In this document: positions 6,732-13,946 of the stretch, piece after piece
Layout of the letters: every line of letters begins with the position of its first letter
How positions within the stretch are numbered: the first letter of the stretch is position 1
Source of the DNA: Thermoplasmatota archaeon
GTDB lineage: Archaea; Thermoplasmatota; E2; DHVEG-1
Reading direction: 5' to 3'
NCBI GenBank assembly: GCA_018334795.1
Contig: JAGXLH010000003.1
Location: 1 to 19,281 of the forward strand
DNA: 19,281 nucleotides
Notes under the pieces: generated by a model
The model's input: only the letters and a program-made list of their open reading frames with translations
What the model was told of the DNA's origin: nothing
Database searches by the model: none
Program-made: the position numbers and the translations under genes

Positions 6732-6772
6732 TGTTTTGAAAGAGATTGTCCTTCCATTTTTAAGTGTTTTGT

Positions 6773-7237
6773 TTACAGCATGCGGTTGACAATCGCATTA
6801 ATGTTATCAGCTCGATAACCAAGGGCACCATTTTTGGTAAATGACCGTTTCACACCTTCAAATCCTTTCACTGGAGGATGTAATCGAAAGACAGGTTTGA
6901 TGTCTGGTATCTCAGATAAGGTTATCTTATCCTTAGATATATCCTTTGCAAGTGCTTTGAATGACTTATAAGATGAAACGTTTTGAAGAACATCTTCAGT
7001 TAATGGTTCATCCCCTGGAATTTTTCCTCGTTTTTCAAGAAGCTTTGCAATGGTTTCATCAGTTGCTTCACCCCAGGTTATGTAATCCTTGGCTACTTGA
7101 AGCATTCCTTTCATGTTCTTATTCTCTGGAACAAGTACACAGTGATTAGCTCGAGTTAAATTAAGTAATGATAATGTTTTTTTGATCTTTGGATGAACAT
7201 TCACATGTCCACGAATCCGGATTACTGCATATGCCAT
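6773..7237 (-). CDS. rpl30: Large ribosomal subunit protein uL30
   Basis: The 154-aa protein is the long archaeal/eukaryal form of uL30 (bacterial L30 has about 60 aa). The start AYAVIRIRGHVNVHPKIKKT matches the conserved ferredoxin-like core. It is followed by LNLTRANHCVLVP, MKGMLQVAKDYITWGE and the C-terminal FRLHPPVKGFEGVKRSFTK section typical of archaea. Its ATG shares one base with the uS5 stop codon, so translation is coupled. It is the last ribosomal gene of the superoperon here; uL15 and secY, which normally follow, are absent. Confidence 0.95.
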   Translation of the reverse strand: MAYAVIRIRGHVNVHPKIKKTLSLLNLTRANHCVLVPENKNMKGMLQVAKDYITWGEATDETIAKLLEKRGKIPGDEPLTEDVLQNVSSYKSFKALAKDISKDKITLSEIPDIKPVFRLHPPVKGFEGVKRSFTKNGALGYRADNINAIVNRML

Positions 7238-7977
7238 TATGCTGCCTCCTCAGTCATCGATGATTCCTTTTCTTCTTCAGGTTCAGTTTCTCCTGAAAGA
7301 ATACCAATACTTTGCACTTCAGACGAAAGCACTCTCATCTCCGTATTCTTCTTTAACGCATTAAAGACTGCTTTAGCATAATTAACCGTCGTTCGCGTTT
7401 GACCATTGGTAAACGCCCAACAATCTTTGATACCTGCAAGTGTAAGAATCTTTTTTGCAACCTCTCCAGTAGCAAGTCCAATTCCCTGAGGAGCTGGTTT
7501 AAAAGTGATTTCAACAGAACCGCTTTTACCTGTAACTGCGAATGGAACCGTATGAGGTTTTCCACAACCACACTCCCAAGACCCACAGCCACGACGAATT
7601 TCAATGAGTTCAAGTTTTGCATTCTCTATTGCTTTTCTAATACTTGCTCCTACTTCTTTTCCTTTAGCTTGACCTAAACCAACATATCCATTCTTATTTC
7701 CAACAGCTACGGTGATAACAAATTTCACTCGACGACCTGAATCAGTCATCCGCTGTACCATGTTAACATCAAGTACCTCATCAGCAAGATCTGGAAGTAA
7801 AATATCAACAACTTGTGGTTCTCTTAAGGGAAACCCGGATTCTAACGCATCATGCATTGTTGTAATCTTTCCTTTTTTTACTTGTACACCAAGTTTGGTT
7901 TTCGGATCCCATTCAACAATCATGTTTTCTTTGCTTCTCTTCCTTCGTCGTTTCCCACGTTTTCTTCTCACTGCCAT
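7237..7977 (-). CDS. rps5: Small ribosomal subunit protein uS5
   Basis: The 246-aa protein has the archaeal/eukaryal uS5 layout: a basic start (MAVRRKRGKRRRKRSK), the S5 dsRNA-binding domain with GRRVKFVITVAVGNKNGYVG, the RRGCGSWECGCGKPHTVPF insert, and the S5 C-terminal domain with PAPQGIGLATG and GIKDCWAFTNGQTRTT. The protein sits at the mRNA entrance and helps decoding accuracy. A Glu-rich tail of about 20 residues ends it. It overlaps uL18 by one base upstream and uL30 by one base downstream. Confidence 0.96.
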   Translation of the reverse strand: MAVRRKRGKRRRKRSKENMIVEWDPKTKLGVQVKKGKITTMHDALESGFPLREPQVVDILLPDLADEVLDVNMVQRMTDSGRRVKFVITVAVGNKNGYVGLGQAKGKEVGASIRKAIENAKLELIEIRRGCGSWECGCGKPHTVPFAVTGKSGSVEITFKPAPQGIGLATGEVAKKILTLAGIKDCWAFTNGQTRTTVNYAKAVFNALKKNTEMRVLSSEVQSIGILSGETEPEEEKESSMTEEAA

Positions 7978-8489
7978 TATTCACCGTCACCTCCTGTGAT
8001 TTTCTTTTTGATACTAGTGACGTCTTCTTGTAATTTTTCATCAATGTGTTTTCCAAAAAGCCGATCTTCTTCGGGAAGCATTTCTTCACCATGAGGGCAT
8101 GTAATTCCTGCATCAATAACTCCTTGAAGCGCTGCAAAGACCTTTGATCCCTTCACGGGTAACTGCCGACCAATGTCAAGCACAGCAGAGGATATCCCAC
8201 CTTTTTTCGCCCGCATTCCTGCAAGCATTCCTGTAAGATAGGCTGCAGGTATTGATGAGGTAGAATGTTTCCATTGATAATGTTTTGATAAATCCGATCC
8301 TAGTGCAGAGGATACTACCCGATCTCCTCCTTCAGAATACTCGATGAATTGTACACGAATATTTTTTAAAGACCGTCGTACCACGATACGAGGTTCACCT
8401 GATTTCAACAAGGCTAATCGATGTCGATAATCTGTTTTTCCTTCTCGTCGCCGTCGTGGTTTCAATTGGTAACGTGGTCCTTGATTCAT
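7977..8489 (-). CDS. rpl18: Large ribosomal subunit protein uL18
   Basis: The 170-aa protein binds 5S rRNA with uL5. Family marks are RRRREGKTDYRHRLALLKSG near the start, PRIVVRRSLKNIRVQFIEY, the AAYLTGMLAGMRAKKGG helix and the LDIGRQLPVKGSKVFAALQG section. The length fits archaeal/eukaryal L18 (L5e-like), longer than the bacterial form. Its ATG overlaps the eL19 stop by four bases (ATGA). GGAGGAATC just upstream is a strong ribosome binding site. Confidence 0.95.
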   Translation of the reverse strand: MNQGPRYQLKPRRRREGKTDYRHRLALLKSGEPRIVVRRSLKNIRVQFIEYSEGGDRVVSSALGSDLSKHYQWKHSTSSIPAAYLTGMLAGMRAKKGGISSAVLDIGRQLPVKGSKVFAALQGVIDAGITCPHGEEMLPEEDRLFGKHIDEKLQEDVTSIKKKITGGDGE

Positions 8490-8956
8490 GATGATTCCTC
8501 CTTTTCTTCTTTTAAAACATTATCCGCAATCAGATGAGATTTCAAATGTCGTCGACTTCGAAATTCTCCACCTTTCGCTTTTAAATAATATCGGCGGTAT
8601 GTGGATGGAGTAATTTTTTCATCACTGCGTAATTCTTTTAATAAATTTCGTAATGGCCGAATAGTCTTAATCCATCGTCTTTTTCGTGGAAACCGTGCAT
8701 ATTTTGCTCCTTTCCGAGATCCATGACCTCGACGGCGACCTTTATTCTTCTGCCCTATCGCATACCGTTTTCTTCCTTTGGAAATGCCCTTTATTTGTTT
8801 TGATTGAATGGCATCTCCTTTGATGAGAACACGAATATCGTCTTTAGTCACCGCTTGTGCGATTTCGTCTAAACGATCTTGATCCATCCATACGCGATTC
8901 TTCCCGCACTTAAGGATGGATGCAGCCATTCTTCGTTGATTCCTTAAATCAGTCAT
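8486..8956 (-). CDS. rpl19e: Large ribosomal subunit protein eL19
   Basis: This 156-aa protein is found only in archaea and eukaryotes. It begins MTDLRNQRRMAASILKCG and has KNRVWMDQDRLDEIAQAVTK, the basic SKGRKR and KNKGRRRGHGSRKGAKYAR stretches that thread into rRNA, then the long helix WIKTIRPLRNLLKELR. It ends in a Lys/Glu-rich tail. It contacts the small subunit across the interface. It follows eL32 by 17 bases and overlaps uL18 by four. Confidence 0.96.
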   Translation of the reverse strand: MTDLRNQRRMAASILKCGKNRVWMDQDRLDEIAQAVTKDDIRVLIKGDAIQSKQIKGISKGRKRYAIGQKNKGRRRGHGSRKGAKYARFPRKRRWIKTIRPLRNLLKELRSDEKITPSTYRRYYLKAKGGEFRSRRHLKSHLIADNVLKEEKEESS

Positions 8957-8973
8957 ACATCGAAAACCTCTTT

Positions 8974-9756
8974 TTATTTATTCAACAGTCGAATATCTAA
9001 TTCTTTTGCTTTTTCCACGATGGCAACACGTTTTTTGGTACCAACGGTGCCACCAATGCGAGCTGCCTGCTTGTCAGCATCAATTTTTTCTAAATCTGAA
9101 ACATTGTAAACTAATACTTCTTCAAATCCGGATGGATGTAAACCACGAACCTTTTTTGGCCCTCTGAATCCAACACGAACTCGAGCTGGACGATATTTTT
9201 TGTTCATCCGCATTTTGGATGTAATTCCATCCGGGCAATGCCAATTCTTTGGAAGTCTTTTATAACGAAACCATTCCTGTCTGAGAAAATGTGGTGTTAC
9301 TTTCTTTTTTTGTTTACGAACTGCAAGATAATGATAAACGTCTTTAGGAAGTGATGCTTTCTTTTTTACTTCGTAGTCTTCAGGGGAGTCTGTTGTTTTC
9401 TTCTTTTGTTTCTTCTGCGGTTTTTTCACCGGTTTAGTTTCTTTTTTCAGTTCCGATTTCTTCTGAGAAGCAGTTTCTTTTTGTTTTTTCTCTTCAACAA
9501 CTTCTTTTTCTTCCTTTGTTGGTTTTTCAGGTTTCTTCACCGGTTTTTTAGTTGTTTTCTCTGATTCTGGTAATTGATCTTTAATTGAATCTGCAACAGA
9601 GTCACTAATGCCATCGACCTTGCTTAATTCTTCAATGCTAGCTGATTGAATTTTTTCAATCGTGTCAAAACCTGCTTTGATGATTGCTTCAGCTTTGACT
9701 TTTCCGATTCCTTTCAATGAGGTCAATGTTTTCAACATATCATCTTTTTCTGCCAT
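8974..9756 (-). CDS. rpl32e: Large ribosomal subunit protein eL32 with N-terminal HhH domain
   Basis: The protein has 260 aa, about twice the plain eL32 length. Residues 1-65 form a double helix-hairpin-helix domain (LTSLKGIGKVKAEAIIKAGF, then SKVDGISDSVADSIKDQL). Residues 66-125 are a Lys/Glu linker. The eL32 core follows, with PHFLRQEWFRYKRLPKNWHCP, GITSKMRMNKK, ARVRVGFRGPKKVRGLHPSG and the AARIGGTVGTKKRVAIVEKA end. N-terminal HhH extensions of eL32 are known in haloarchaea. Linker residues 76-101 are encoded by a 76-bp block nearly identical to one in uL24 and lie between two KPVKKP copies. It sits two bases after uL6. Confidence 0.95.
   Translation of the reverse strand: MAEKDDMLKTLTSLKGIGKVKAEAIIKAGFDTIEKIQSASIEELSKVDGISDSVADSIKDQLPESEKTTKKPVKKPEKPTKEEKEVVEEKKQKETASQKKSELKKETKPVKKPQKKQKKKTTDSPEDYEVKKKASLPKDVYHYLAVRKQKKKVTPHFLRQEWFRYKRLPKNWHCPDGITSKMRMNKKYRPARVRVGFRGPKKVRGLHPSGFEEVLVYNVSDLEKIDADKQAARIGGTVGTKKRVAIVEKAKELDIRLLNK
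9455..9530 (-). repeat. 76-bp block shared with uL24 (copy in eL32)
   Basis: It matches 12267-12342 at 73 of 76 bases, same orientation and reading phase. It encodes EKEVVEEKKQKETASQKKS in the eL32 linker. All three differences change an amino acid (T/A, E/Q, A/P in eL32/uL24), and no synonymous change separates the copies. An 11-bp direct repeat, TTCACCGGTTT, flanks it at 9425-9435 and 9536-9546. Confidence 0.9.
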
Positions 9757-9758
9757 CG

Positions 9759-10301
9759 TTAGTTACCCCCTTTGCGTATTAGATAAATCCCATCTTGAAA
9801 AACTCTGATATCTCTCCGTGATACTGCCGTTGCTCGTTCGATATTTGCTACGGTTTGCCCTACTTTTTCTTTGTCAATTCCTTCAACCCTGACATCATCT
9901 CCTTTAGATTTGACGGTTACACCATCGAGGATTAATGCTTTCCGTGGGTTCCGTTCTCCAAGGAAATTCTGAATAACAAACATATTGTCTTCCACATTCG
10001 TTTTAATTGGAAAGTGAGAATATACTGTTTTCATTTTATATTCAAAACCATCATTCACTCCATGTATCATATTGTTAATATGGGCAATATAGGTTCCCAT
10101 CAATGATTTTTGCTTTCGTCTGAATTTCTTGGAATGAACACTAATTGTATCCTTGGCAACTGAAATAGTAAAATCAGGATGGGAGAACACTCGGCTTAAT
10201 TCACCTTTCTCTCCTTTGATATGAAGTATATTATCCTTAAATGATGCAGTAACTGCATCTGGAACAGGTATCTCTTGTTTCAGTTTAGATTCTTCTGCCA
10301 T
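9759..10301 (-). CDS. rpl6: Large ribosomal subunit protein uL6
   Basis: The 180-aa protein has two tandem uL6 folds. The first carries ASFKDNILHIKGEKGELSR and the second carries FPIKTNVEDNMFVIQNFLGE, followed by the archaeal GVTVKSKGDDVRVEGIDKEK section and RRDIRVFQDGIYLIRKGG at the end. It lies near the GTPase-associated region and the sarcin-ricin loop. The ribosome binding site AAAGGTGA is well spaced before the ATG. The 30-base gap to uS8 is one of the larger gaps in the operon. Confidence 0.96.
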   Translation of the reverse strand: MAEESKLKQEIPVPDAVTASFKDNILHIKGEKGELSRVFSHPDFTISVAKDTISVHSKKFRRKQKSLMGTYIAHINNMIHGVNDGFEYKMKTVYSHFPIKTNVEDNMFVIQNFLGERNPRKALILDGVTVKSKGDDVRVEGIDKEKVGQTVANIERATAVSRRDIRVFQDGIYLIRKGGN

Positions 10302-10331
10302 CGTTTTTTCACCTTTTCACATGATTTAACT

Positions 10332-10721
10332 TTAATATATGTAAGCAAGAACTTTTCCACCGATGCCCTGTTTCTTTGCTTCTTGATGGGAAACAACCCC
10401 ATTTGTGGTAGTGAGAATCAATAATCCAAAGTCTTGCGCAGGAAGATATCGTGCTTCCCATCTCTCTAGATCATCACGTTTCACAGGATACCGTGGTTTG
10501 ATTACGCCACAATTATTAATATTTCCTCTTAATGTAACATCAAATGCACCTGCTTTTCCATCATCAATGAATTCAAATTCAGAGATGTATCCTTTTTCTC
10601 TAAGTAAATTTAAAATTCCACCAATCAGTTTTGAAGATGGTTGGATACGACAGGTACCCTTCCCACGAAATTCAGCATTTTTCATTAATGAAAGTGCATT
10701 TGCTAATGGATCATTTAACAT
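10332..10721 (-). CDS. rps8: Small ribosomal subunit protein uS8
   Basis: The 129-aa protein binds the central domain of 16S rRNA. It starts MLNDPLANALSLMKNAE and has IGGILNLLREKGYISEFEF, the archaeal PRYPVKRDDLERWEARYLPA section and the C-terminal GLLILTTTNGVVSHQEAKK that ends GGKVLAYIY. The length equals the usual archaeal 130 aa. A full AGGAGG site lies 14 bases before the ATG, within the 17-base spacer after uS14. Confidence 0.97.
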   Translation of the reverse strand: MLNDPLANALSLMKNAEFRGKGTCRIQPSSKLIGGILNLLREKGYISEFEFIDDGKAGAFDVTLRGNINNCGVIKPRYPVKRDDLERWEARYLPAQDFGLLILTTTNGVVSHQEAKKQGIGGKVLAYIY

Positions 10722-10738
10722 TTGATTGCAAGCCTCCT

Positions 10739-10894
10739 TTACGAGTATTTTTTAAACCCCATTTCTTCAGCTTTTTCCCGGAAGCACTGTCTGCAGATAT
10801 GTAAGCCATATGCACGAATAAGCCCTCTTTTTCGACCGCATCGTTCACAACCATGAACCCGTCCATATTCTCGTTTTTTCTCTTTTATTTTCAT
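10739..10894 (-). CDS. rps14: Small ribosomal subunit protein uS14 (zinc-binding form)
   Basis: This 51-aa gene is short but complete. It encodes a basic protein with CERC at residues 16-19 and CRQC at 34-37, the four-cysteine zinc site of C+ type uS14, plus RKRGLIRAYGLHICRQCFRE, which is typical of archaeal/eukaryal S29-type members. It sits in the head of the small subunit. The ATG shares one base with the uL5 stop (TAATG), so translation is coupled. Its position between uL5 and uS8 is the conserved one. Confidence 0.96.
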   Translation of the reverse strand: MKIKEKKREYGRVHGCERCGRKRGLIRAYGLHICRQCFREKAEEMGFKKYS

Positions 10895-11421
10895 TATTCA
10901 ATCACCTCAACGTTAAACGCTTTAGAAATATAGGTAATCGCTTCCTCTTTGCTTACCTTATGATTATGGGGAATTTTTCGTTGTTGTATTCGTCTTCGTT
11001 TAATCCGATACCCAGGTTTTTCAATGGTGATGCAGACATCCATTCCAAAAATACCGATATCTGGATTATATTTTTGATCTTTAAACAAAGTATGATCGGG
11101 AATACCGAATGAGAGATTCCCTTGTTCATCGAATGCATAATCAGCAATTCGGTTATCCCGGGTTTCCCATGCTTTTTTCAAAAAATCATACGCCTCATTA
11201 CCTCGAAGTGTTACTTTACAGCCGATCGGCATTCGCTTCCGAAGACCGAGCTCCCGATTAGTAATAGTTGAAATGGTTTGCACGGGTTTATGATGGGTAA
11301 TGTTTTCAAGAACAGATTCAGCTTTTTTTAATCGTTCTCCAGCTTCACCAACACCGATATTCACGGTTACTTTTTCGATTTGAGGTTGGGTCATCGGATT
11401 TACTTTTACTTCTGCACTCAT
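10894..11421 (-). CDS. rpl5: Large ribosomal subunit protein uL5
   Basis: The 175-aa protein binds 5S rRNA in the central protuberance with uL18. Marks are PQIEKVTVNIGVGEAGERLKKAE at the start, ITHHKPVQTISTITNRELGLRKRMPIGCKVTLRG, and FGIPDHTLFKDQKYNPDIGIFGMDVCI, followed by the archaeal RRRIQQRKIPHNHKVSKEEA tail. It overlaps eS4 by four bases upstream. AGGTGA precedes the start at good spacing. Confidence 0.97.
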   Translation of the reverse strand: MSAEVKVNPMTQPQIEKVTVNIGVGEAGERLKKAESVLENITHHKPVQTISTITNRELGLRKRMPIGCKVTLRGNEAYDFLKKAWETRDNRIADYAFDEQGNLSFGIPDHTLFKDQKYNPDIGIFGMDVCITIEKPGYRIKRRRIQQRKIPHNHKVSKEEAITYISKAFNVEVIE

Positions 11422-12137
11422 TGAATTTTCACCTCAGGAATTGTAATAACAGGTTTTGTTTTTCCAATTGGAAATACATATTGTTCAAGTGTTGTGAACT
11501 GTTGATCGCCCGTCATCTTAGCAACGTTTGGATTTGATGATTTAATGACTGAGATTTCATCTAATACGGCCATTTCACCTATGTGACTACCACCGATAAT
11601 AAATGAAATCGTCCCTTTTTCACGAGGGAATACATCTGTTATTTTGCTATCTTTCAATTTAATTTTTAACACGTCACCAATATGATATTTTTTATCTTTG
11701 ATAATCATGTTTGTTCCATCATGAAAGTTTAACTGTATTTGATCTTCTTTTAAGATGGATTGTTTTTCAATACGACGTAATTTCCACTCAGCATCAGATG
11801 TTGAAATGGGAACAAGTGAGAGGTTACCTCGTTGATTATAGACACATCGATAATATTTTTTTGATGATGGAAGGGAAATAACATCCATAAAACCAATAGG
11901 ATATCGTAATTCCTTACAGATGACTCCATCTATAAGAATAAGTCCTTGACTAAGGATTCTGCGTGCTTCTCTTCGTGTATCACAAAGATGAAGATAATCA
12001 CGAATTAAAACTCCAAGGGATATTGATTTATCAATAGGGTGCGGACCAGGTAACTGACGAATGGTCCATTTTTTCTCTTTTCGATGCACTCGGAGGGTAC
12101 GAGGCGTATTTAATCGTTTCATATGATGATTGCTCAT
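11418..12137 (-). CDS. rps4e: Small ribosomal subunit protein eS4
   Basis: The 239-aa protein is the archaeal/eukaryal S4e. It starts HHMKRLNTPRTLRVHRKEKKW, then has an S4-type RNA-binding domain (SLGVLIRDYLHLCDTRREARRIL to about residue 90), the central S4e region (GNLSLVPISTSDAEWKLRRI) and a C-terminal KOW-like region (GDVLKIKL, GTISFIIGGSHIGEMAVL). The start overlaps the uL24 stop by four bases (ATGA) and its own stop overlaps uL5 by four, so three proteins are translationally coupled. Confidence 0.95.
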   Translation of the reverse strand: MSNHHMKRLNTPRTLRVHRKEKKWTIRQLPGPHPIDKSISLGVLIRDYLHLCDTRREARRILSQGLILIDGVICKELRYPIGFMDVISLPSSKKYYRCVYNQRGNLSLVPISTSDAEWKLRRIEKQSILKEDQIQLNFHDGTNMIIKDKKYHIGDVLKIKLKDSKITDVFPREKGTISFIIGGSHIGEMAVLDEISVIKSSNPNVAKMTGDQQFTTLEQYVFPIGKTKPVITIPEVKIQ

Positions 12138-12868
12138 TGTTTCTCCTCCTTTTTCTCCTCAGATTTTTCTTCCTCAATAACTTTGGATTTTTTATCTGTC
12201 TCTTTGGTTTTTGATGGCGTTGATTTTGCTACGTTCTTAGATTCTTCGGATTCTTTTTCCGATTTTGATTTCTTCTGAGAAGGAGTTTCTTTTTGTTTTT
12301 TCTCTTCAACAACTTCTTTTTCTTGCTTTGCTGGTTTTTCAGATTCTGCTGATTCTTCAGATTTCTTTTCCTCGACAGTTTCAGGTTCCTCTTCTTCCCT
12401 TTGAGCAGCTTCTTCCTCTTCTTTTTGTCGTTGCTCTTCAGCTTTTCTTTCTTCTTCTAATTGTTTCATCTGATCCGTTGCTTCCTCTTCGATTTCCTTT
12501 CTTGTTTCAGAGGATAATCCTTCTTCAAGACGTTGCCGTCTCCATTTATCAGTAAGATTTAATTTGGTAACGAGAAGATTACTTGGATGCACTGATCTAG
12601 CTATCTGCTTTCCATCAGCTTTAGTAACGGTAATTCCTTCAATTTCAACTAAATGTTTCTTTAGAAGAATTTTAGAGATTTTATTCTCCTGACCTTTAAA
12701 CGCACCACGCATGATTTTAACCGTATCTCCTTTCACCACAGGAATCCGTCTTTTGTCATATTTCAACAGCAGATTTTCATCTAAATGAGCAGCAACCTGC
12801 TTTCTTCTTTGATGCAGGGGTGCGTTGAAAAACGCCTTTCTTTGTTTTCGTGCTTTACTTGATTTCAT
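12134..12868 (-). CDS. rpl24: Large ribosomal subunit protein uL24 with long charged C-terminal extension
   Basis: The protein has 244 aa, about twice the usual archaeal uL24 (near 120). Residues 1-115 are a normal core: KSSKARKQRKAFFNAPLHQR, the KOW motif VVKGDTVKIMRGAFKGQENK near 44-63, and VEIEGITVTKADGKQIARSV with HPSNLLVTKL. From about residue 120 to the end the sequence is almost only Glu, Lys, Gln, Ser and Thr. The first half of the extension (near 120-165) looks like a long charged helix. Residues 176-201 come from the 76-bp block shared with eL32. uL24 is an early assembly protein near the exit tunnel. The extension has no recognisable domain. Confidence 0.94.
   Translation of the reverse strand: MKSSKARKQRKAFFNAPLHQRRKQVAAHLDENLLLKYDKRRIPVVKGDTVKIMRGAFKGQENKISKILLKKHLVEIEGITVTKADGKQIARSVHPSNLLVTKLNLTDKWRRQRLEEGLSSETRKEIEEEATDQMKQLEEERKAEEQRQKEEEEAAQREEEEPETVEEKKSEESAESEKPAKQEKEVVEEKKQKETPSQKKSKSEKESEESKNVAKSTPSKTKETDKKSKVIEEEKSEEKKEEKQ
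12267..12342 (-). repeat. 76-bp block shared with eL32 (copy in uL24)
   Basis: It matches 9455-9530 at 73 of 76 bases, in phase, encoding EKEVVEEKKQKETPSQKKS near residues 183-201 of uL24. The 11-bp direct repeat that flanks the eL32 copy is not seen around this one. Confidence 0.9.
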
Positions 12869-12884
12869 AGGTCATTCACTCTAT

Positions 12885-13283
12885 TTACACTATTATGGAT
12901 GCATTTGCAGCAATCCGTGGCCATCGTTCCGCTGCTTCTAATGCAACAGGGCCTTTGATCATTGATCCTTTTGTTTCACCTGTTTCGGTAACGATAACAG
13001 CTGCATTATCTTCGAACTGTACCATGGTACCATCTGATCGACGGAATGGTCGTTTCTGTCGAACAATCACTGCTTTGAGTAACTGCCTGCGCATATCAGC
13101 TGCGCCTTTTTTAACACTGATAATCACTAAATCACCTACACCAGCTTGAGGATAACGACGATGCGTTCCCTTTAATTTTGGTGTGGCAACGATCTCAACG
13201 ATTTTTGCTCCTGTGTTGTCAATGCAATCCAACCGTGCCCCAGTTGGTAAACCTCTCATTGTTCTGCCAGCGATTCCTTTCAT
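12885..13283 (-). CDS. rpl14: Large ribosomal subunit protein uL14
   Basis: From the ATG at 13283 the protein has 132 aa, the standard archaeal length. Marks are LPTGARLDCIDNTGAKIVEI, RRYPQAGVGDLVIISVKKG, RRQLLKAVIVRQKRPFRRSD and FEDNAAVIV followed by KGSMIKGPVALEAAERWPRI at the end. It lies at the subunit interface. The frame is open twelve codons further upstream to 13319, but that start would overlap uS17 by 23 bases. GGAG lies eight bases before the chosen ATG, which leaves a 13-base spacer after uS17. Confidence 0.95.
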   Translation of the reverse strand: MKGIAGRTMRGLPTGARLDCIDNTGAKIVEIVATPKLKGTHRRYPQAGVGDLVIISVKKGAADMRRQLLKAVIVRQKRPFRRSDGTMVQFEDNAAVIVTETGETKGSMIKGPVALEAAERWPRIAANASIIV

Positions 13284-13296
13284 CTCATCTTCTCCA

Positions 13297-13635
13297 TCAT
13301 AGCTTTTCAATTGCAACAAATGATACCGTTTTACTTAGCGGACGGCATTCTGCGATTCGTACTTTGTCTCCCTCATTTATATCAAGACATGGCGGGCAAT
13401 GAGCCGCGTAGAGGGATGTCCGCTTTTCATAACGTTCATATTTTGGAACAAGATGCATATACTCTCGTTTTACGCTAATGGTATTTTTCATTTTGGTTGA
13501 CGATACAACCCCCGTGATAAGTTGTCCTCTAACTGATAGTTTTCCATGAAATGGACAATATTGATCAGTACAGGTATTTTCGGGTGGGTTTACGTTAATC
13601 CCAATGTTTCGTACCTCAGTTGTTTTTTCAGCCAT
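13297..13635 (-). CDS. rps17: Small ribosomal subunit protein uS17
   Basis: The 112-aa protein is the archaeal/eukaryal form with an N-terminal addition. CTDQYCPFHGKLSVRGQLITG (cysteines 22 and 27) is followed by KMKNTISVKREYMHLVPKYERYEKR, then AHCPPC (cysteines 80 and 83) and AECRPLSKTVSFVAIE. The four cysteines could bind zinc. It belongs to the early-assembling body of the small subunit. It follows the RNase P gene by nine bases. Confidence 0.96.
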   Translation of the reverse strand: MAEKTTEVRNIGINVNPPENTCTDQYCPFHGKLSVRGQLITGVVSSTKMKNTISVKREYMHLVPKYERYEKRTSLYAAHCPPCLDINEGDKVRIAECRPLSKTVSFVAIEKL

Positions 13636-13644
13636 ATGCTTTTT

Positions 13645-13902
13645 TCACCTTGCTTTTTTTATTCTGTCTTCAGGTCGATAGACAATCTTTGATCCATTTA
13701 TTCTAATGGTTTTTTCAGGTAATTTTACCTGAAATATTGCTATTTTCTTTTCTATTGATTTAATCGTACTATTGATTTCAATGAGGAAGAGATGTTGTGT
13801 TTCATCAACAATTATTCCTTTTTTTCCAATCCATGTTGGATCAGTACACTCTTTTATGAGGACTGAGCATCCAATGAATTCATTTTTGACTGGAGGAATC
13901 AT
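13645..13902 (-). CDS. rnp1: RNase P protein component 1 (Rpp29/Rnp1)
   Basis: The 85-aa protein matches the archaeal Rpp29 (UPF0086) fold, an Sm-like barrel that binds the RNase P RNA and helps mature tRNA 5' ends. Family marks are NEFIGCSVLIKECTDPTWIGKKG, IVDETQHLFLIE and the end KTIRINGSKIVYRPEDRIKK. It is slightly shorter than many homologues but covers the entire domain. The position between SUI1 and uS17 is characteristic of euryarchaeal S10-spc clusters. GAGG lies about ten bases before the ATG, in a 44-base spacer after aIF1. Confidence 0.93.
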   Translation of the reverse strand: MIPPVKNEFIGCSVLIKECTDPTWIGKKGIIVDETQHLFLIEINSTIKSIEKKIAIFQVKLPEKTIRINGSKIVYRPEDRIKKAR

Positions 13903-13946
13903 ACGGTATCTTCCTCAATAATTGCGAATGTGATGGTATTAAGGAT

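Noticed and set aside
8974..12868. Mobile element or CRISPR origin for the repeat shared by eL32 and uL24
   Set aside because: Two copies only, inside coding frames and in phase, with no terminal inverted repeats, spacers or transposase; gene conversion or segmental copying is simpler.
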